Below are positions 17,329 to 29,512 of a stretch of DNA of 61,527 nt, one piece after another. Made by a program: the position numbers and the translations under genes. Source of the DNA: Photorhabdus namnaonensis (GTDB taxonomy: Bacteria; Pseudomonadota; Gammaproteobacteria; Enterobacterales; Enterobacteriaceae). The DNA is taken from the NCBI RefSeq assembly GCF_001684335.1, contig NZ_LOIC01000104.1:985-62511 (forward strand). Reading direction: 5' to 3'. Position 1 is the first letter of the stretch. Each line of letters begins with the position of its first letter. The notes under the pieces were generated by a model that was not told the origin of the DNA, ran no database searches, and saw only the letters and a list, made by a program, of their open reading frames with translations.

Positions 17329-18273
17329 ATGGATGACGAACAAGCACCAAAAGAGGCTAAAACATTAAATTGGCTATCAAGTGAAAAAACGGAAACTATG
17401 GATAAACCGATAGATATCGGTGTAAGCGCAATCCAGGATGGTTATTTATTGCATGGGGTGAATGTAGTTTTCACGTTAGATAATCAATCTATGGTATTTA
17501 AAGAGAATAATGATCGTAAAATTATAAAAGGTACAGGAATACTGGGTAAGGTATCAGTTGAAATAATCTCTACTGATTCGACTCCGTGTCAAGGGAATGT
17601 GTATGCTTGCTTGGAAGATGATACTCAAATAGCAGCCCCTCCTCTTCAGGTCGAGTTTATTTCTATTCTTCAATCGGTGGCAGGGCTTAAGCTTGTCTTA
17701 AAAGAAAATAATGCATGGATTAATAGTACCGATGAGAATAAGGTAGTTGCAACGGTGTATGATCGGTTGGGTAATGGAGTTAAAAACCAAAAAATAACCT
17801 TCTATGCAGATAGCGGGGCAACAGTCGTTCCATCGTCGGGGATGACAGATAAAAATGGTAAGATAACGGCGTTAATACAATCTAATAGTGCTGGTGAAGT
17901 AACGCTAATGGCGCAAGTGGGAGATATTAAAAAGGCTGTAGCTATGTGTTTCACGGATAATCCATATCAGTTAAAGATTATAGAATCTCAGGTTGTGTTG
18001 TCTTCATTCTCAAACGCTATTATAGCTGGATATTTATATAAGAATGGCGTAGGTGAACCTAATGTAACTATATCAGTATCTCTGGGATCTTATCTGTTTT
18101 TGAGTAGTCAAGACAAACATATGACTACCGATATAAATGGCTATTTTAGCTTTAGAATTGCTACTATAGAGCGTATGCCTCCCATGAATGAATCTGTATC
18201 GGTGTATATAAGTTGTATTGATGGGCGGGTATATTCTCAAACATGGGTAGAGTTAACCCCAGAGCTATATTAG
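17329..18273 (+). CDS. 314-aa Ig-like (Big-1 type) protein without signal peptide
   Basis: A good AGGAG site precedes the ATG. Residues ~115-210 form a Big-1 type domain (VATVYDRLGNGVKNQKITFYADSGA, TDKNGKITALIQSNSAGEVTLMAQV). The flanking parts look like further Ig-like folds, the last with AGYLYKNGVGEPNVTISVSLG and TTDINGYFSFRI. Such domains normally sit in surface adhesins, yet there is no signal peptide, barrel or anchor here. It is transcribed in the same direction as the array, 118 bases after the 441-aa gene. Confidence 0.8.
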   Translation: MDDEQAPKEAKTLNWLSSEKTETMDKPIDIGVSAIQDGYLLHGVNVVFTLDNQSMVFKENNDRKIIKGTGILGKVSVEIISTDSTPCQGNVYACLEDDTQIAAPPLQVEFISILQSVAGLKLVLKENNAWINSTDENKVVATVYDRLGNGVKNQKITFYADSGATVVPSSGMTDKNGKITALIQSNSAGEVTLMAQVGDIKKAVAMCFTDNPYQLKIIESQVVLSSFSNAIIAGYLYKNGVGEPNVTISVSLGSYLFLSSQDKHMTTDINGYFSFRIATIERMPPMNESVSVYISCIDGRVYSQTWVELTPELY

Positions 18274-18718
18274 GCGTTGGATATTTGGGGATGCTGATTG
18301 ATGGTTACACATTGAAAAATTAGACAAATCCCCTGTTTTTAGCCGTTATCATGCAGTGTGAAAATAAGATGATTTTTATTATCCCGGTAGGAATCATTGA
18401 TTAAAAATATATAACTTGGGTGGAATTTCACAACTATCATTGTTATATATCAATATTTAGTTAAAAACCTGAACTTTTCTTTAAGTGAAGTTCAGGCTAC
18501 TAACTCATTATTTCTTCATGTTATTTCTTACAATGATTAGGGCGTTGTTATTAAATCTCCTTTAGTTGTGATCGCGCCCGCAATGACCTTTTGTGAAATA
18601 GGGCTATACTATAAATAAGCTATATAGTTATAGAGAGTCAATTAACATTAGCTTTTGAATTTTCGGTTCTTAGTATTCACGGAGAGTGTGTATTCACGAA
18701 GAGTGTTGGAGGTAGCAT
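18274..18718. other. Intergenic region between accessory region and ychH
   Basis: No gene is seen. It holds a 9-bp inverted repeat (cctgaactt / aagttcagg, 18468-18496) without a clear T tract, and a 17-bp tandem duplication (18673-18706) just upstream of the ychH ribosome site. This is the boundary between the array region and the conserved core. Confidence 0.6.
18673..18706 (+). repeat. 17-bp tandem duplication upstream of ychH
   Basis: gtattcacggagagtgt is followed directly by gtattcacgaagagtgt (one mismatch). The pair ends two bases before the GGAGG of ychH, so it lengthens the untranslated leader. Confidence 0.8.
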
Positions 18719-18994
18719 ATGAAACGTCAAAGTGCTTTCATAGTCGGTAATGTATTAATGGGCGTCGGTATGTTCACCATAGTGAGTAGCCTGGCTTATA
18801 CATTACTGCCTCACATCTTCGGTTTTGGCTGGCCTGAGTTTTTATCTGAAGCGGCGCTATTGGGTGTTTTTATTGGCGCGCTTGTTTGGTTGGCTGGCGC
18901 CGGTGTGGGAGGCCGGGAAGGTGTGGCAGATCGTTACTGGTGGTTAAGAAACTATGATGAGCGTTATCGTCGTGGTGATCATCGGTTTCCATAA
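18719..18994 (+). CDS. ychH: YchH family inner-membrane stress protein
   Basis: A 91-residue protein with two hydrophobic segments (about residues 8-30 and 42-62) and the family's characteristic C-terminus VGG..GVADRYWWLRNYDERYRRGD. In E. coli ychH lies next to dauA and prs, and is reported as stress-induced; here it faces prs convergently. GGAGG lies seven bases before the ATG. The molecular role is not established. Confidence 0.9.
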   Translation: MKRQSAFIVGNVLMGVGMFTIVSSLAYTLLPHIFGFGWPEFLSEAALLGVFIGALVWLAGAGVGGREGVADRYWWLRNYDERYRRGDHRFP

Positions 18995-19053
18995 CAAAAA
19001 TAGAGTTAGTCATAGTTTGTGCTAATGGAAAGGTATGATTATTCCAGATAAGC

Positions 19054-19090
19054 AAAAAACCCGTTGAAGCTTTTATACAACGGGTTTTTT
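19054..19090. terminator. Bidirectional terminator between ychH and prs
   Basis: A 10-bp stem (aaacccgttg / caacgggttt) flanked by A and T tracts on the two sides, serving the convergent ychH and prs genes. Confidence 0.85.
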
Positions 19091-19124
19091 CTTTAAAAGC
19101 GATATTATGAGTACAACTTATTTA

Positions 19125-20132
<1,008 letters not shown>

Positions 20133-20136
20133 TTAT

Positions 20137-21012
20137 TCATTGGTTCAATAACACGGGTATCCCAGAGCGAAAACTGTGCAAAGGTGAATTGTTAACGCCA
20201 CGCGCAACAAAACCCTGCAACCACTCAGGGGCTTGATTTAACACCTTACGGGCCGATGCTTCTGATTCAAACTCGCCGAATACACAGGCACCGGTTCCGG
20301 TCAGGCGTGACGGCGCGTATTCTAGCAGCCATGAAAGAAGCTGTTCAACCTTACGAAAACGTTTTCTTACAAGAGATTCACAATCATTTAGGTACGGAGC
20401 CTTTAATAATGCGGCCAGAGGGCGAATTGGCGTATCACGTTTTAATTCTGGATCTGTGAAGACGCGCAGAGTTGAGATTTCAATACCGGGATGCGCAACC
20501 AGATACCACTTTTCTGCCGGCTCTGCCATATGCAGAATTTCACCAATACCTTCTGCAAATGCGGCGTGTCCTTTGATAAAGACCGGCACATCAGCGCCAA
20601 GACCCACGCCAAGGGTTGCCAGTGTTTCGTCTGTGAAACCGGTTTGCCAGTGATAATTCAGCGCAATGAGTAAGGTAGCGGCATTAGATGAACCTCCGCC
20701 TAATCCACCGCCCATTGGCAGACGTTTGTTGATCTGGATATCAGCGCCTTTATGAGCAATCCCGGTATGATGTTTATCGCTGTAGGATTGCAATAGACGC
20801 GCGGCGCGAACGATCAGGTTGTTATCGTGTTCCACCCCCTCTACCGGCGTGAGTAAACGGATTTCATTGTCCTGACGAGGGATAATGGTAATTTCATCAC
20901 CATAATCAAGAAATTGAAATAGCGTTTGCAACTGGTGGTAACCATCAGCGCGACGACCGGTGATATAGAGAAATAGGTTAAGTTTTGCCGGCGAAGGCCA
21001 GGTTAATGTCAT
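20137..21012 (-). CDS. ispE: 4-diphosphocytidyl-2-C-methyl-D-erythritol kinase
   Basis: The GHMP-family kinase of the MEP isoprenoid pathway, phosphorylating the 2-hydroxyl of CDP-methylerythritol. Seen are the N-terminal [13 protein letters not shown] motif, the ATP-binding [15 protein letters not shown] loop and the C-terminal [12 protein letters not shown] motif. The 291 residues are slightly longer than the E. coli protein. The start overlaps the lolB stop (TAATG), so the two are likely translationally coupled. Confidence 0.97.
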   Translation of the reverse strand: MTLTWPSPAKLNLFLYITGRRADGYHQLQTLFQFLDYGDEITIIPRQDNEIRLLTPVEGVEHDNNLIVRAARLLQSYSDKHHTGIAHKGADIQINKRLPMGGGLGGGSSNAATLLIALNYHWQTGFTDETLATLGVGLGADVPVFIKGHAAFAEGIGEILHMAEPAEKWYLVAHPGIEISTLRVFTDPELKRDTPIRPLAALLKAPYLNDCESLVRKRFRKVEQLLSWLLEYAPSRLTGTGACVFGEFESEASARKVLNQAPEWLQGFVARGVNNSPLHSFRSGIPVLLNQ

Positions 21013-21680
21013 TATTTTGTCGTCCAGTTATCCATTTTCAGTTTGATGCGACGATCACCCTGAATCAGTTCCAGGCGATTGGGAAGGGCGGGGGTTGTTG
21101 AGGTATCGTAGGATTGATAATTAACCTGCCATGTCGCGCCATGTTGCTGATAATTGACGGTTTTCAATAGATGGTTGGCATCAAGTTTAAAGTTTTTGGC
21201 ATCACCGGGGAGACCTGTTATCCAATGCCGCAGATTATCTAGTGGAATATCCATATTGGTGAGTTGATAAATGATCTCTTCGGGGTTATCACTAAAATAT
21301 TTTTTACCTTGGCTATCAGTTAATTGAGTCATGTCTGGCTGAACGATCAGCTCTAATTCAGTGCTGCCTAGCGGGTTAGTCAGTAATAAACGGTAGCGTT
21401 CAGGATGATATTGTCGCCAGAAAAAGCGGGCATAAACTTTTTTCTCATTAGACAGATAGGCAAAAGAGCCACGTGTTTGATATTGATTTAATTGCTGTAG
21501 CTGTTGGGTACGTGTTCGCCATTGGGGAGAATCTGCCGAACCGGTTCCGCCAGGTTGCGTTAATGTACAGGCGGTCAACAATAGACAAGAGAGCGGCAAT
21601 AGACGGAATAGTGATAATTTTTGTATTGGTTTTGTCGGCACTGATTTTATCGACATTGGTTTTATAGGCATTGATTTCAT
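21012..21680 (-). CDS. lolB: Outer-membrane lipoprotein receptor LolB
   Basis: Receives lipoproteins from LolA at the inner face of the outer membrane and inserts them. A lipoprotein signal with lipobox LLTAC is visible, followed by [20 protein letters not shown] and the [10 protein letters not shown] loop typical of LolB. The ATG at 21680 is taken; a TTG two codons earlier is also possible. The n-region is unusually long, built from 5-residue repeats (MPIKP / MSIKS / VPTKP) encoded by 15-bp units. Divergent from hemA, as in E. coli. Confidence 0.95.
   Translation of the reverse strand: MKSMPIKPMSIKSVPTKPIQKLSLFRLLPLSCLLLTACTLTQPGGTGSADSPQWRTRTQQLQQLNQYQTRGSFAYLSNEKKVYARFFWRQYHPERYRLLLTNPLGSTELELIVQPDMTQLTDSQGKKYFSDNPEEIIYQLTNMDIPLDNLRHWITGLPGDAKNFKLDANHLLKTVNYQQHGATWQVNYQSYDTSTTPALPNRLELIQGDRRIKLKMDNWTTK
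21621..21665 (-). repeat. 15-bp coding repeats in the lolB signal peptide
   Basis: Three imperfect 15-bp units (atgcctataaaacca, atgtcgataaaatca, gtgccgacaaaacca, read on the minus strand) extend the positively charged n-region of the LolB signal peptide. The E. coli protein lacks this extension. Confidence 0.75.
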
Positions 21681-21930
21681 CGGCAATCTCTGTTTAATAA
21701 CGTGAAAACTTTTACGTCACTTAATAATGAAGAATGAACTATTAATCCAGTTAAATTTCAAAAAAATGTTCTGAATAATGATATCAGACACTGCTGATCG
21801 TCTTTTATTGATCTGAGGTATCAAGTAGAATGCACAGTTTATAAGAGTCCTTATTAAGGGTGATGATTTCATCAAATAGAATGTTTTTTACGATGAACTG
21901 TCTCTCTGCTGATAACTCAATGAAGTTGAT
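21681..21930. promoter_or_regulatory. Divergent lolB / hemA control region
   Basis: A 250-base region between divergently transcribed genes must hold promoters for both. It is AT-rich with candidate -10-like hexamers, but no spacing was good enough to name a specific promoter. Confidence 0.5.
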
Positions 21931-23193
21931 ATGACTTTGTTAGCACTTGGTATTAACCATAAAACGGCTCCTGTATCCCTGCGTGAACGGGTGACTTTTT
22001 CTCCGGGTACTATTGGGGAAGCGCTTGATAACCTTCTCCAGCATCCCCTGGTGAAAGGGGGGGTTGTATTGTCAACGTGTAATCGTACCGAGCTTTATCT
22101 CAGCGTAGAACAGCAAGATAATCTGTATGAGCAGTTAATTGACTGGTTGTGTGGATATCATCAGCTAAATCCCAGAGATCTAAGATCCAGTATTTACTGG
22201 CATTGTGATAATGAAGCTGTCAGCCACTTGATGAGAGTGGCGAGTGGGCTGGACTCGTTGGTGCTGGGAGAACCTCAGATTCTTGGGCAAGTGAAGAAAG
22301 CATTTGCCCAGTCGCAGCACAGCCGCTCTTTATCGAGTGAACTGGAGCGACTGTTTCAGAAATCATTTTCTGTCGCTAAGCGCATAAGAACGGAAACAGA
22401 GATTGGTTCGAACGCAGTTTCTGTGGCGTTTGCTGCTTGTACCCTGGCGCGGCAGATTTTTGAATCACTTTCTGAACTAAATATTTTGTTGGTCGGCGCC
22501 GGAGAAACGATTGAACTGGCGGCTCGTCATTTGAAAGAGCATCGTGTGCGCCATATGATGATTGCTAACAGGACGAAAGAGAAGGCACAAGTGTTGGCTG
22601 ATGAAGTTCAGGCGGAAGTGATCACTTTGCCTGAAATCGACACACGTTTAGCAGAAGCTGATATTGTTATCAGCTCGACTGCCAGTCCTTTGCCTATTAT
22701 TGGTAAAGGGATGGTTGAACGTGCATTAAAGTTACGTCGTAACCAACCGATGTTGCTCATTGACATCGCGGTTCCCCGTGATATAGAGCCTGACGTGGAA
22801 AAATTGAATAACGTCTATCTCTACAGTGTTGATGATTTACAAGCGATTATTCAGCAGAATCTCGCGCAGCGCAAAGCGGCGGCGGTTCAGGCTGAATGTA
22901 TTGTTCAGCAGGAAAGCCGTTATTTTATGGACTGGTTGCGTTCGCAGAGCGCAGTAAATTCAATCCGTGAGTATCGTAATCAGGCAGAACGAGCGCGGGC
23001 TGAAATGACAGCTAAGGCACTGGCTGCTATCAATCAGGGAGCTGATGTAGAACAGGCGGTTAATCAATTGACTCATCAATTGGTGAACCGTCTGATACAT
23101 GCTCCTACCAAATCACTCCAGCAAGCAGCCAGTAATGGTGAGCTGGAGCGCCTTAATTTATTACGTGACAGCCTGGGGCTGGAACATAATTAA
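21931..23193 (+). CDS. hemA: Glutamyl-tRNA reductase
   Basis: First step of C5 tetrapyrrole synthesis: reduces glutamyl-tRNA to glutamate-1-semialdehyde. 420 residues starting [19 protein letters not shown], with the catalytic-Cys motif [11 protein letters not shown], the [18 protein letters not shown] block and the NADPH-binding core [14 protein letters not shown]. First gene of hemA-prfA-prmC-sirB1, with prfA 31 bases downstream as in E. coli. Confidence 0.98.
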   Translation: MTLLALGINHKTAPVSLRERVTFSPGTIGEALDNLLQHPLVKGGVVLSTCNRTELYLSVEQQDNLYEQLIDWLCGYHQLNPRDLRSSIYWHCDNEAVSHLMRVASGLDSLVLGEPQILGQVKKAFAQSQHSRSLSSELERLFQKSFSVAKRIRTETEIGSNAVSVAFAACTLARQIFESLSELNILLVGAGETIELAARHLKEHRVRHMMIANRTKEKAQVLADEVQAEVITLPEIDTRLAEADIVISSTASPLPIIGKGMVERALKLRRNQPMLLIDIAVPRDIEPDVEKLNNVYLYSVDDLQAIIQQNLAQRKAAAVQAECIVQQESRYFMDWLRSQSAVNSIREYRNQAERARAEMTAKALAAINQGADVEQAVNQLTHQLVNRLIHAPTKSLQQAASNGELERLNLLRDSLGLEHN

Positions 23194-23224
23194 CCATATC
23201 TCGGAATAGGGTCTAAAACCAAGA

Positions 23225-24307
23225 ATGAAGCCTTCTATTGTTGCTAAATTGGAAGCATTGCAAGAACGTCACGAAGAAGTTTTGGCTCATCTCGGTGATG
23301 CCGATGTGATTGCTGATCAGGAACGTTTTCGTGCTTTGTCGCGGGAATATGCTCAACTGACTGATGTGACGAGCTGTTTTAAGGTTTGGCGTGCTGTTCA
23401 GGATGATCTTAAAGCAGCCGAAATCATGCTTGATGACCCTGAAATGCGGGAAATGGCACAGGAAGAGATCAGGGACGCCAAGGTTCGTAATGAAGAGTTA
23501 GAACAACAACTACAATTATTGCTGTTGCCAAAAGATCCTGATGATGAGCGTAACTGTTTTCTTGAAGTACGTGCGGGAACCGGTGGTGATGAAGCGGCTA
23601 TTTTCGCCGGGGATCTGTTTCGTATGTACAGCCGTTATGCGGAATCCCATCGTTGGAAAGTTGAAGTTATCAGTGCTAATGATGGTGAGCATGGTGGGTA
23701 TAAGGAAATTATCGCTAAAGTTTCCGGCGAGCAGGTTTATGGTCACTTAAAATTTGAATCGGGTGGTCATCGTGTTCAGCGTGTGCCGGAAACCGAATCG
23801 CAAGGGCGCATTCACACGTCTGCTTGTACCGTCGCGGTTTTGCCGGAGGTCCCGGAAACGGAGTTGCCCGATATCAGCCCAGGTGATTTACGTATTGATA
23901 CGTTTCGTTCCTCCGGGGCAGGCGGTCAGCACGTCAATACCACAGATTCCGCTATTCGTATCACTCATATTCCAACCGGTATTGTGGTTGAGTGTCAGGA
24001 TGAGCGCTCTCAGCATAAAAACAAAGCGAAAGCGATGTCCGTATTGGCCGCGCGTATTCATGCGGCGGAAGTTCGTAAGCGTCAAGAGGCCGAGGCGTCT
24101 GAGCGCCGTAACTTGTTAGGCTCCGGTGACCGTTCAGATCGCAACCGCACTTACAATTTTCCCCAAGGGCGAGTGACGGATCACCGTATTAACTTGACGT
24201 TATACCGCCTTGATGAAGTGATGGAAGGCAAATTGGATATGCTTGTTCAGCCAATCGTTAATGAATATCAGGCTGATCTCTTATCGGCTTTGTCAGAGCA
24301 AGATTGA
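23225..24307 (+). CDS. prfA: Peptide chain release factor 1
   Basis: Terminates translation at UAA and UAG. The 360-residue protein has the stop-recognition tripeptide in the PxT form (VPETESQGR) and the peptidyl-transferase-centre motif GAGGQHVN, whose Gln is methylated by the product of the next gene. The stop overlaps the prmC start (TGATG). Confidence 0.98.
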   Translation: MKPSIVAKLEALQERHEEVLAHLGDADVIADQERFRALSREYAQLTDVTSCFKVWRAVQDDLKAAEIMLDDPEMREMAQEEIRDAKVRNEELEQQLQLLLLPKDPDDERNCFLEVRAGTGGDEAAIFAGDLFRMYSRYAESHRWKVEVISANDGEHGGYKEIIAKVSGEQVYGHLKFESGGHRVQRVPETESQGRIHTSACTVAVLPEVPETELPDISPGDLRIDTFRSSGAGGQHVNTTDSAIRITHIPTGIVVECQDERSQHKNKAKAMSVLAARIHAAEVRKRQEAEASERRNLLGSGDRSDRNRTYNFPQGRVTDHRINLTLYRLDEVMEGKLDMLVQPIVNEYQADLLSALSEQD

Positions 24308-25155
24308 TGGATTATCAATCTTGGCTTAAACAAGCCGCAATACAGTTATCGGCAAGTGACAGTCCTAAACGAGACGCGGAAATTTTGTTGGGGTTTGTCA
24401 CTCGCCATGCCCGGACTTACCTATTGGCGTTTGGTGAAACGCAGCTAGCTTCGGCGCAGTTCAGCCAGCTTGAGGCTTTACTCGCTCGCCGGGTGAAAGG
24501 TGAACCTATTGCCTACATCACCGGTGAGCGTGAATTCTGGTCATTGCCATTAAATGTCTCTCCCGCCACGTTAATCCCGCGTCCTGACACTGAATGTCTG
24601 GTGGAAAAGGCGCTTGAACGGTTATCGTCGACGCCTTGCCGCATTTTGGATTTGGGAACGGGAACCGGCGCAATTGCACTGGCGATCGCTAGTGAGCGTC
24701 CTGATTGCCGGATTACCGGGGTTGATATCAATCCTGATGCGGTCATGTTGGCGCAGGGCAATGCTGAAAAACTCAAAATACAAAATGTGGATTTTTGGGT
24801 AAGCGATTGGTTCTCTTCGTTGAATAATCAACAGTTTGGTATGATTGTCAGTAATCCGCCTTACATAGATGAAACCGATCCACATCTGTCTCAGGGTGAT
24901 GTTCGGTTCGAGCCGGATAGTGCGTTAATTGCGGCAAAACAGGGAATTGCTGATCTGAATACCATTATTGATCTGTCTCGCCATTTTTTGTCGCCTGGTG
25001 GATGGTTGTTATTGGAACATGGTTGGAAACAGGGAAATGTTGTAAGAAGCCTGTTTTCTGAGAGTGGTTATCAGCAGGTGGCTACTTTTCAGGATTATGG
25101 CGGTAATGAGCGAATAACACTGGGTCAGTGGAAAAGTGATGAAAGCCATAGCTGA
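24307..25155 (+). CDS. prmC: Release factor glutamine methyltransferase
   Basis: Methylates the GGQ glutamine of release factors using S-adenosylmethionine. 282 residues: N-terminal helical domain, SAM-binding LDLGTGTGAIALA and the catalytic NPPYID motif. The ATG at 24307 is preferred to the preceding TTG because it lies exactly on the prfA stop. It overlaps sirB1 by 17 bases; the sirB2 gene that follows prmC in E. coli is absent. Confidence 0.97.
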   Translation: MDYQSWLKQAAIQLSASDSPKRDAEILLGFVTRHARTYLLAFGETQLASAQFSQLEALLARRVKGEPIAYITGEREFWSLPLNVSPATLIPRPDTECLVEKALERLSSTPCRILDLGTGTGAIALAIASERPDCRITGVDINPDAVMLAQGNAEKLKIQNVDFWVSDWFSSLNNQQFGMIVSNPPYIDETDPHLSQGDVRFEPDSALIAAKQGIADLNTIIDLSRHFLSPGGWLLLEHGWKQGNVVRSLFSESGYQQVATFQDYGGNERITLGQWKSDESHS

Positions 25156-25948
25156 TTATGAATTTAATGATGCATCGTTAAGTAGCGGTATCCTGTTAAT
25201 TTCCAGAACCTTGCGTGCTGATTTTCCTCAGCGTTCAGTGGAAATGCAGCTTCAAGCATTGATTGATGAGGCCAGACGTGAAATATCTCCGCAGCTAAAT
25301 ATAGAAGAACGACTGGAAAAATTACTGAGGCTTTTTTATCAAAGCTGGAAATTCGGCGGCGCCAGTGGTGTTTATTGCCTGTCAGATACATTATGGCTGG
25401 ATAAAGTATTGCAAACCCGCCGAGGTTCCTCTGTTGTTTTAGGGGCAATTCTTATTCATATTGCTCAGGCTTTAGAACTGCCGTTTATGCCGGTTATTTT
25501 TCCGACGCAGTTGATTTTGCGTGTTGATTATCCAGATAACACGGCGAAGTTTATTAATCCAATCAATGGGGAAGCGCTAACTGAACGTGTGCTTGATGTA
25601 TGGCTTAAAGGTAATATTAGCCAGACAGTGGAATTAGCAGCAGATGATTTGCAAGGAGCTGATAACGCCAGCATTATACGTAAAATGCTGGATACGATAA
25701 AAGTCGCATTAATGGACGAAGGACAAATGGAATTGGCGCTGAGGACGAGTGAAGCTGTGCTGATGTTTGATCCCGATGACCCCTATGAAATACGTGATAG
25801 AGGGCTGATTTATGCGGAACTTGACTGTAATCATATTGCGATTTCTGATTTAAATTATTTTGTGGAGAACTGCCCGGAAGACCCGGTGGCGGAAATGATC
25901 AGAATGCAAATATACGCTATTAAGCAGCAAGGCATTGTTTTACACTAA
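25139..25948 (+). CDS. sirB1: SirB1 family protein (transglutaminase-like/TPR)
   Basis: 269 residues resembling E. coli SirB1/YchA along its length: FYQSWKFGGASGVYCLSDTLWLDKVL, VIFPTQLILR, INGEALTERVLDVWLKGN and the TPR-like DPDDPYEIRDRGLIYAELDC. The family has a transglutaminase-like core fused to a TPR-like tail; the biochemical role is not settled. The start overlaps prmC. The last 18 coding bases are the first unit of an 18-bp tandem repeat. Confidence 0.92.
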   Translation: MKAIADYEFNDASLSSGILLISRTLRADFPQRSVEMQLQALIDEARREISPQLNIEERLEKLLRLFYQSWKFGGASGVYCLSDTLWLDKVLQTRRGSSVVLGAILIHIAQALELPFMPVIFPTQLILRVDYPDNTAKFINPINGEALTERVLDVWLKGNISQTVELAADDLQGADNASIIRKMLDTIKVALMDEGQMELALRTSEAVLMFDPDDPYEIRDRGLIYAELDCNHIAISDLNYFVENCPEDPVAEMIRMQIYAIKQQGIVLH

Positions 25949-26002
25949 AATATTGTTTTGTATTGAAATACTGCTTTGCATTGAGATATTGTTTTGCACT
26001 GA
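25930..26002 (+). repeat. 18-bp tandem repeat across the sirB1 stop
   Basis: Four imperfect copies: ggcattgttttacactaa (end of sirB1 including its stop), aatattgttttgtattga, aatactgctttgcattga and gatattgttttgcactga. They fill most of the gap before kdsA. Confidence 0.85.
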
Positions 26003-26899
<897 letters not shown>

Positions 26900-26953
26900 A
26901 ATGGCTTTTTGATGTCATGACATCAAATGATGACGAGATTTTGTGATAAATAA

Positions 26954-26986
26954 ATTAATGGCGCTGGTTTACACAGCGCCATTAAT
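26954..26986 (+). terminator. Terminator after kdsA
   Basis: A perfect 13-bp stem (attaatggcgctg / cagcgccattaat) with a 7-base loop and a T-rich run after it, between convergent kdsA and dauA. Confidence 0.8.
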
Positions 26987-27039
26987 TTATAGGGAAAAAA
27001 GTATTGGAAAAAGAGTTAGCAAGTTTTTGTCTGGTAATT

Positions 27040-28755
27040 TCAGCTATCCATTTTGCCATTGAAATTTAACTCTGCCATTGCTCGTGGCAATGTCGCATGG
27101 AAACTAAGGTGATTTTCAACCAATGGTATCCTGGCTCTGGCCAGTGTTTTTAAAGGCTGAAATGGAATATCACAAACAGCAATATATTTATCCTTACCCA
27201 CTTCATCGATAAAGCGTTGGAAAGCGTGCATCCCACCGGCATCCAGCACGGGAACGGCATCCCATTGCATAAGGATCGTCTGATAACGGGTACTTTCTTC
27301 CTTTAATTCTGTAAATATACGTTCAGCGGCGGCAAAGAATAGCGGGCCATTGATACGGACAACCAGCAGACCTTTATCGACATTTGTTTGCGGCAATTGA
27401 CTGATGCGAGTCATATTGGCTATTCGGCGCATAAACAGCAGTGAAGCTAATACGATACCGATCGTAATGGCAATAATCATATCAAACAGAACTGTGAGCG
27501 ACATGCAAAGTACCAGCACAATAATGTCATCCTTTGGCGCACGGCGCATGAGGTCGATAACTTTATGTATTTCGCTCATATTCCAGGCGACCATGAGCAA
27601 CAGGGCGGACATGGCGGCCAGAGGAAGATAGGAGAGCATGGGGGCCAATGCCAGTAAAGTCAATAATACGAGCAGAGAATGAACAATGGCTGAAATCGGC
27701 GATGTCGCGCCGGCTCTGATGTTGGCGGCTGAACGGGCGATTGCGGCGGTAGCCGTAATGCCGCCGAAAAATGGTACGACTATATTTCCTAATCCTTGAC
27801 CAATCAATTCACTGTTTGAGTGATGCTTTTTACCGGTCATACCATCCAAAACCACAGCGCAAAGCAGTGATTCAATAGCGCCTAACATTGCCATTGAGAA
27901 GGCGGCGGGTAATAGGGCTGAAATTGTCGCCCAATTTATATCAATTTGAGGTGAACCCATATCAGGTAAATGCCACGGTAAAACAAATTGCGGCAGGATG
28001 GGGGGAATGCCTTGCCCTTGAGTACCATCATTCAAAATATAACTAAACTCGGAACCAATAGTAGCAACATGTTGATCGAATAAGTTCATGATCCCCATCA
28101 CGGCGGTTCCTGCAATGAGAGCGGGAAGATGCCCGGGTAATTTCAGCCCAAGCTTAGGCCAATAAATCAGAATGGCGAGTGTCGTCAAGCCAATCAGCGT
28201 ATCACTCAAATACAGCGTTGGCAGCGCTTGAAACAGAGCCGCAACCTTATTGATATAATTCTCTGGCATATGTTCCAATTGCAGGCCGAAAAAATCTTTT
28301 ACTTGCATGGTTGCGATAGTAATCGCGATTCCAGAAGTAAAACCGAGTGTGACAGGGAGGGGAATATATTCGATCAATTTACCAAAGCGGGCTAATCCCA
28401 TCACCAACAAAATAATGCCTGACATTAATGTTGCAATGAGCAAACCGCTCAGGCCAAATTGTTGAGAGACTGGGTAAAGAATGACAACGAAAGCGGCGGT
28501 AGGGCCGGAAACACTATAGCGTGAGCCGCCGGTTATCGCGATTATCATCCCGGCGATAGCGGCGGTGTAAAGCCCATATTGTGGCGCGACGCCACTCCCG
28601 ATTGCTAGCGCCATAGCGAGCGGAATGGCGATAATACCGACAGTAATACCGGCGATAATATCTTTAGTTAAACGAGTAAAAGAGTAAGGTTCTTTCCAAC
28701 AAGCATCAATTACAGCACTAAACGGCCGTATACCGTTCATTCTACGAGTTTTCAT
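27040..28755 (-). CDS. dauA: SulP-family C4-dicarboxylate transporter DauA (YchM)
   Basis: An inner-membrane transporter; the E. coli homologue takes up succinate and other C4-dicarboxylates under aerobic, acidic conditions. Many hydrophobic segments follow the conserved [33 protein letters not shown] block. The C-terminal cytoplasmic STAS domain is present ([13 protein letters not shown]). The frame stays open 18 codons upstream, but comparison with the shorter E. coli N-terminus favours [12 protein letters not shown] or the Met five residues later. In E. coli the gene lies next to ychH-prs; here it follows kdsA. Confidence 0.9.
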   Translation of the reverse strand: MKTRRMNGIRPFSAVIDACWKEPYSFTRLTKDIIAGITVGIIAIPLAMALAIGSGVAPQYGLYTAAIAGMIIAITGGSRYSVSGPTAAFVVILYPVSQQFGLSGLLIATLMSGIILLVMGLARFGKLIEYIPLPVTLGFTSGIAITIATMQVKDFFGLQLEHMPENYINKVAALFQALPTLYLSDTLIGLTTLAILIYWPKLGLKLPGHLPALIAGTAVMGIMNLFDQHVATIGSEFSYILNDGTQGQGIPPILPQFVLPWHLPDMGSPQIDINWATISALLPAAFSMAMLGAIESLLCAVVLDGMTGKKHHSNSELIGQGLGNIVVPFFGGITATAAIARSAANIRAGATSPISAIVHSLLVLLTLLALAPMLSYLPLAAMSALLLMVAWNMSEIHKVIDLMRRAPKDDIIVLVLCMSLTVLFDMIIAITIGIVLASLLFMRRIANMTRISQLPQTNVDKGLLVVRINGPLFFAAAERIFTELKEESTRYQTILMQWDAVPVLDAGGMHAFQRFIDEVGKDKYIAVCDIPFQPLKTLARARIPLVENHLSFHATLPRAMAELNFNGKMDS

Positions 28756-29512
28756 CTGTGCATAAACCAAAAATATAGAGGGAAAAAGCAATAAGGTTGT
28801 TACAACCAAATTGCAAACTGAATTGTAAAAATAGTGCTTTTAGTTCAACGCGATAGCGCTATAGATCAAAATTAATGTTAATAGCTTAACGTCAGGAAAG
28901 TGAAAAGTAAAAGGGAGAATAATGTTCTTATTACCATAAAATAGGCTGAAACCGATTCTATTAAGTATCTATTCTTATTGGTAAATATTATTGAATTAAC
29001 TTCATAAAGAATTTAATTAATATTTTTAAACTTGAAGCTATATGTTTGTTCTATTAATCATAAAATTATAATGTTTTATCTTTATAATAAATTAACAGAA
29101 TTAATTGCAGTTTTTAATTGTTATTGTTAGGAAATTAAATAATTAATTATGCATTCACCACATATATTGATTATGACTGGATTAAATTAGACATATTGGA
29201 TATTTTTACGCATGATGGTTTTCATTTAATTTTTGGGTGTAATTTAACCAATGCTTTGATATCGCTTAAATATTAGATTAATAATTTGACAGGCTTAAGA
29301 ACTCCTCCTATTATTTAGGGTGACTTATAGAATTAGATGGATTAAATGCGTTTAAAATAGGTAAGCTAAAAATATATGTGTTAAAAGTATATGTGTTAAA
29401 AGCATATAAGGTAAAAATGTTTTTTTGTTTAGATGATATTTATTCTGAATGCTTTATTTAAAGTAGGGATTACTGTTGGAAAATATCTTTTAGATAAGGT
29501 GGGAATATTTAA
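28756..29512. other. AT-rich boundary of the accessory island
   Basis: About 750 very AT-rich bases without a convincing gene between divergent dauA and the biosynthetic cluster. It must contain the cluster promoter. A 15-bp tandem repeat lies at 29367-29411; nothing else is resolved. Confidence 0.6.
29367..29411 (+). repeat. 15-bp tandem repeat upstream of the biosynthetic cluster
   Basis: taaaaatatatgtgt, taaaagtatatgtgt and a third, diverged unit taaaagcatataagg lie about 100-145 bases before the first cluster gene, possibly in its promoter or leader. Confidence 0.75.

Noticed and set aside
28756-29512. Small RNA or protein gene in the AT-rich gap before the cluster
   Set aside because: No open frame with a ribosome site and no stable GC-containing hairpin with a T tract could be found.
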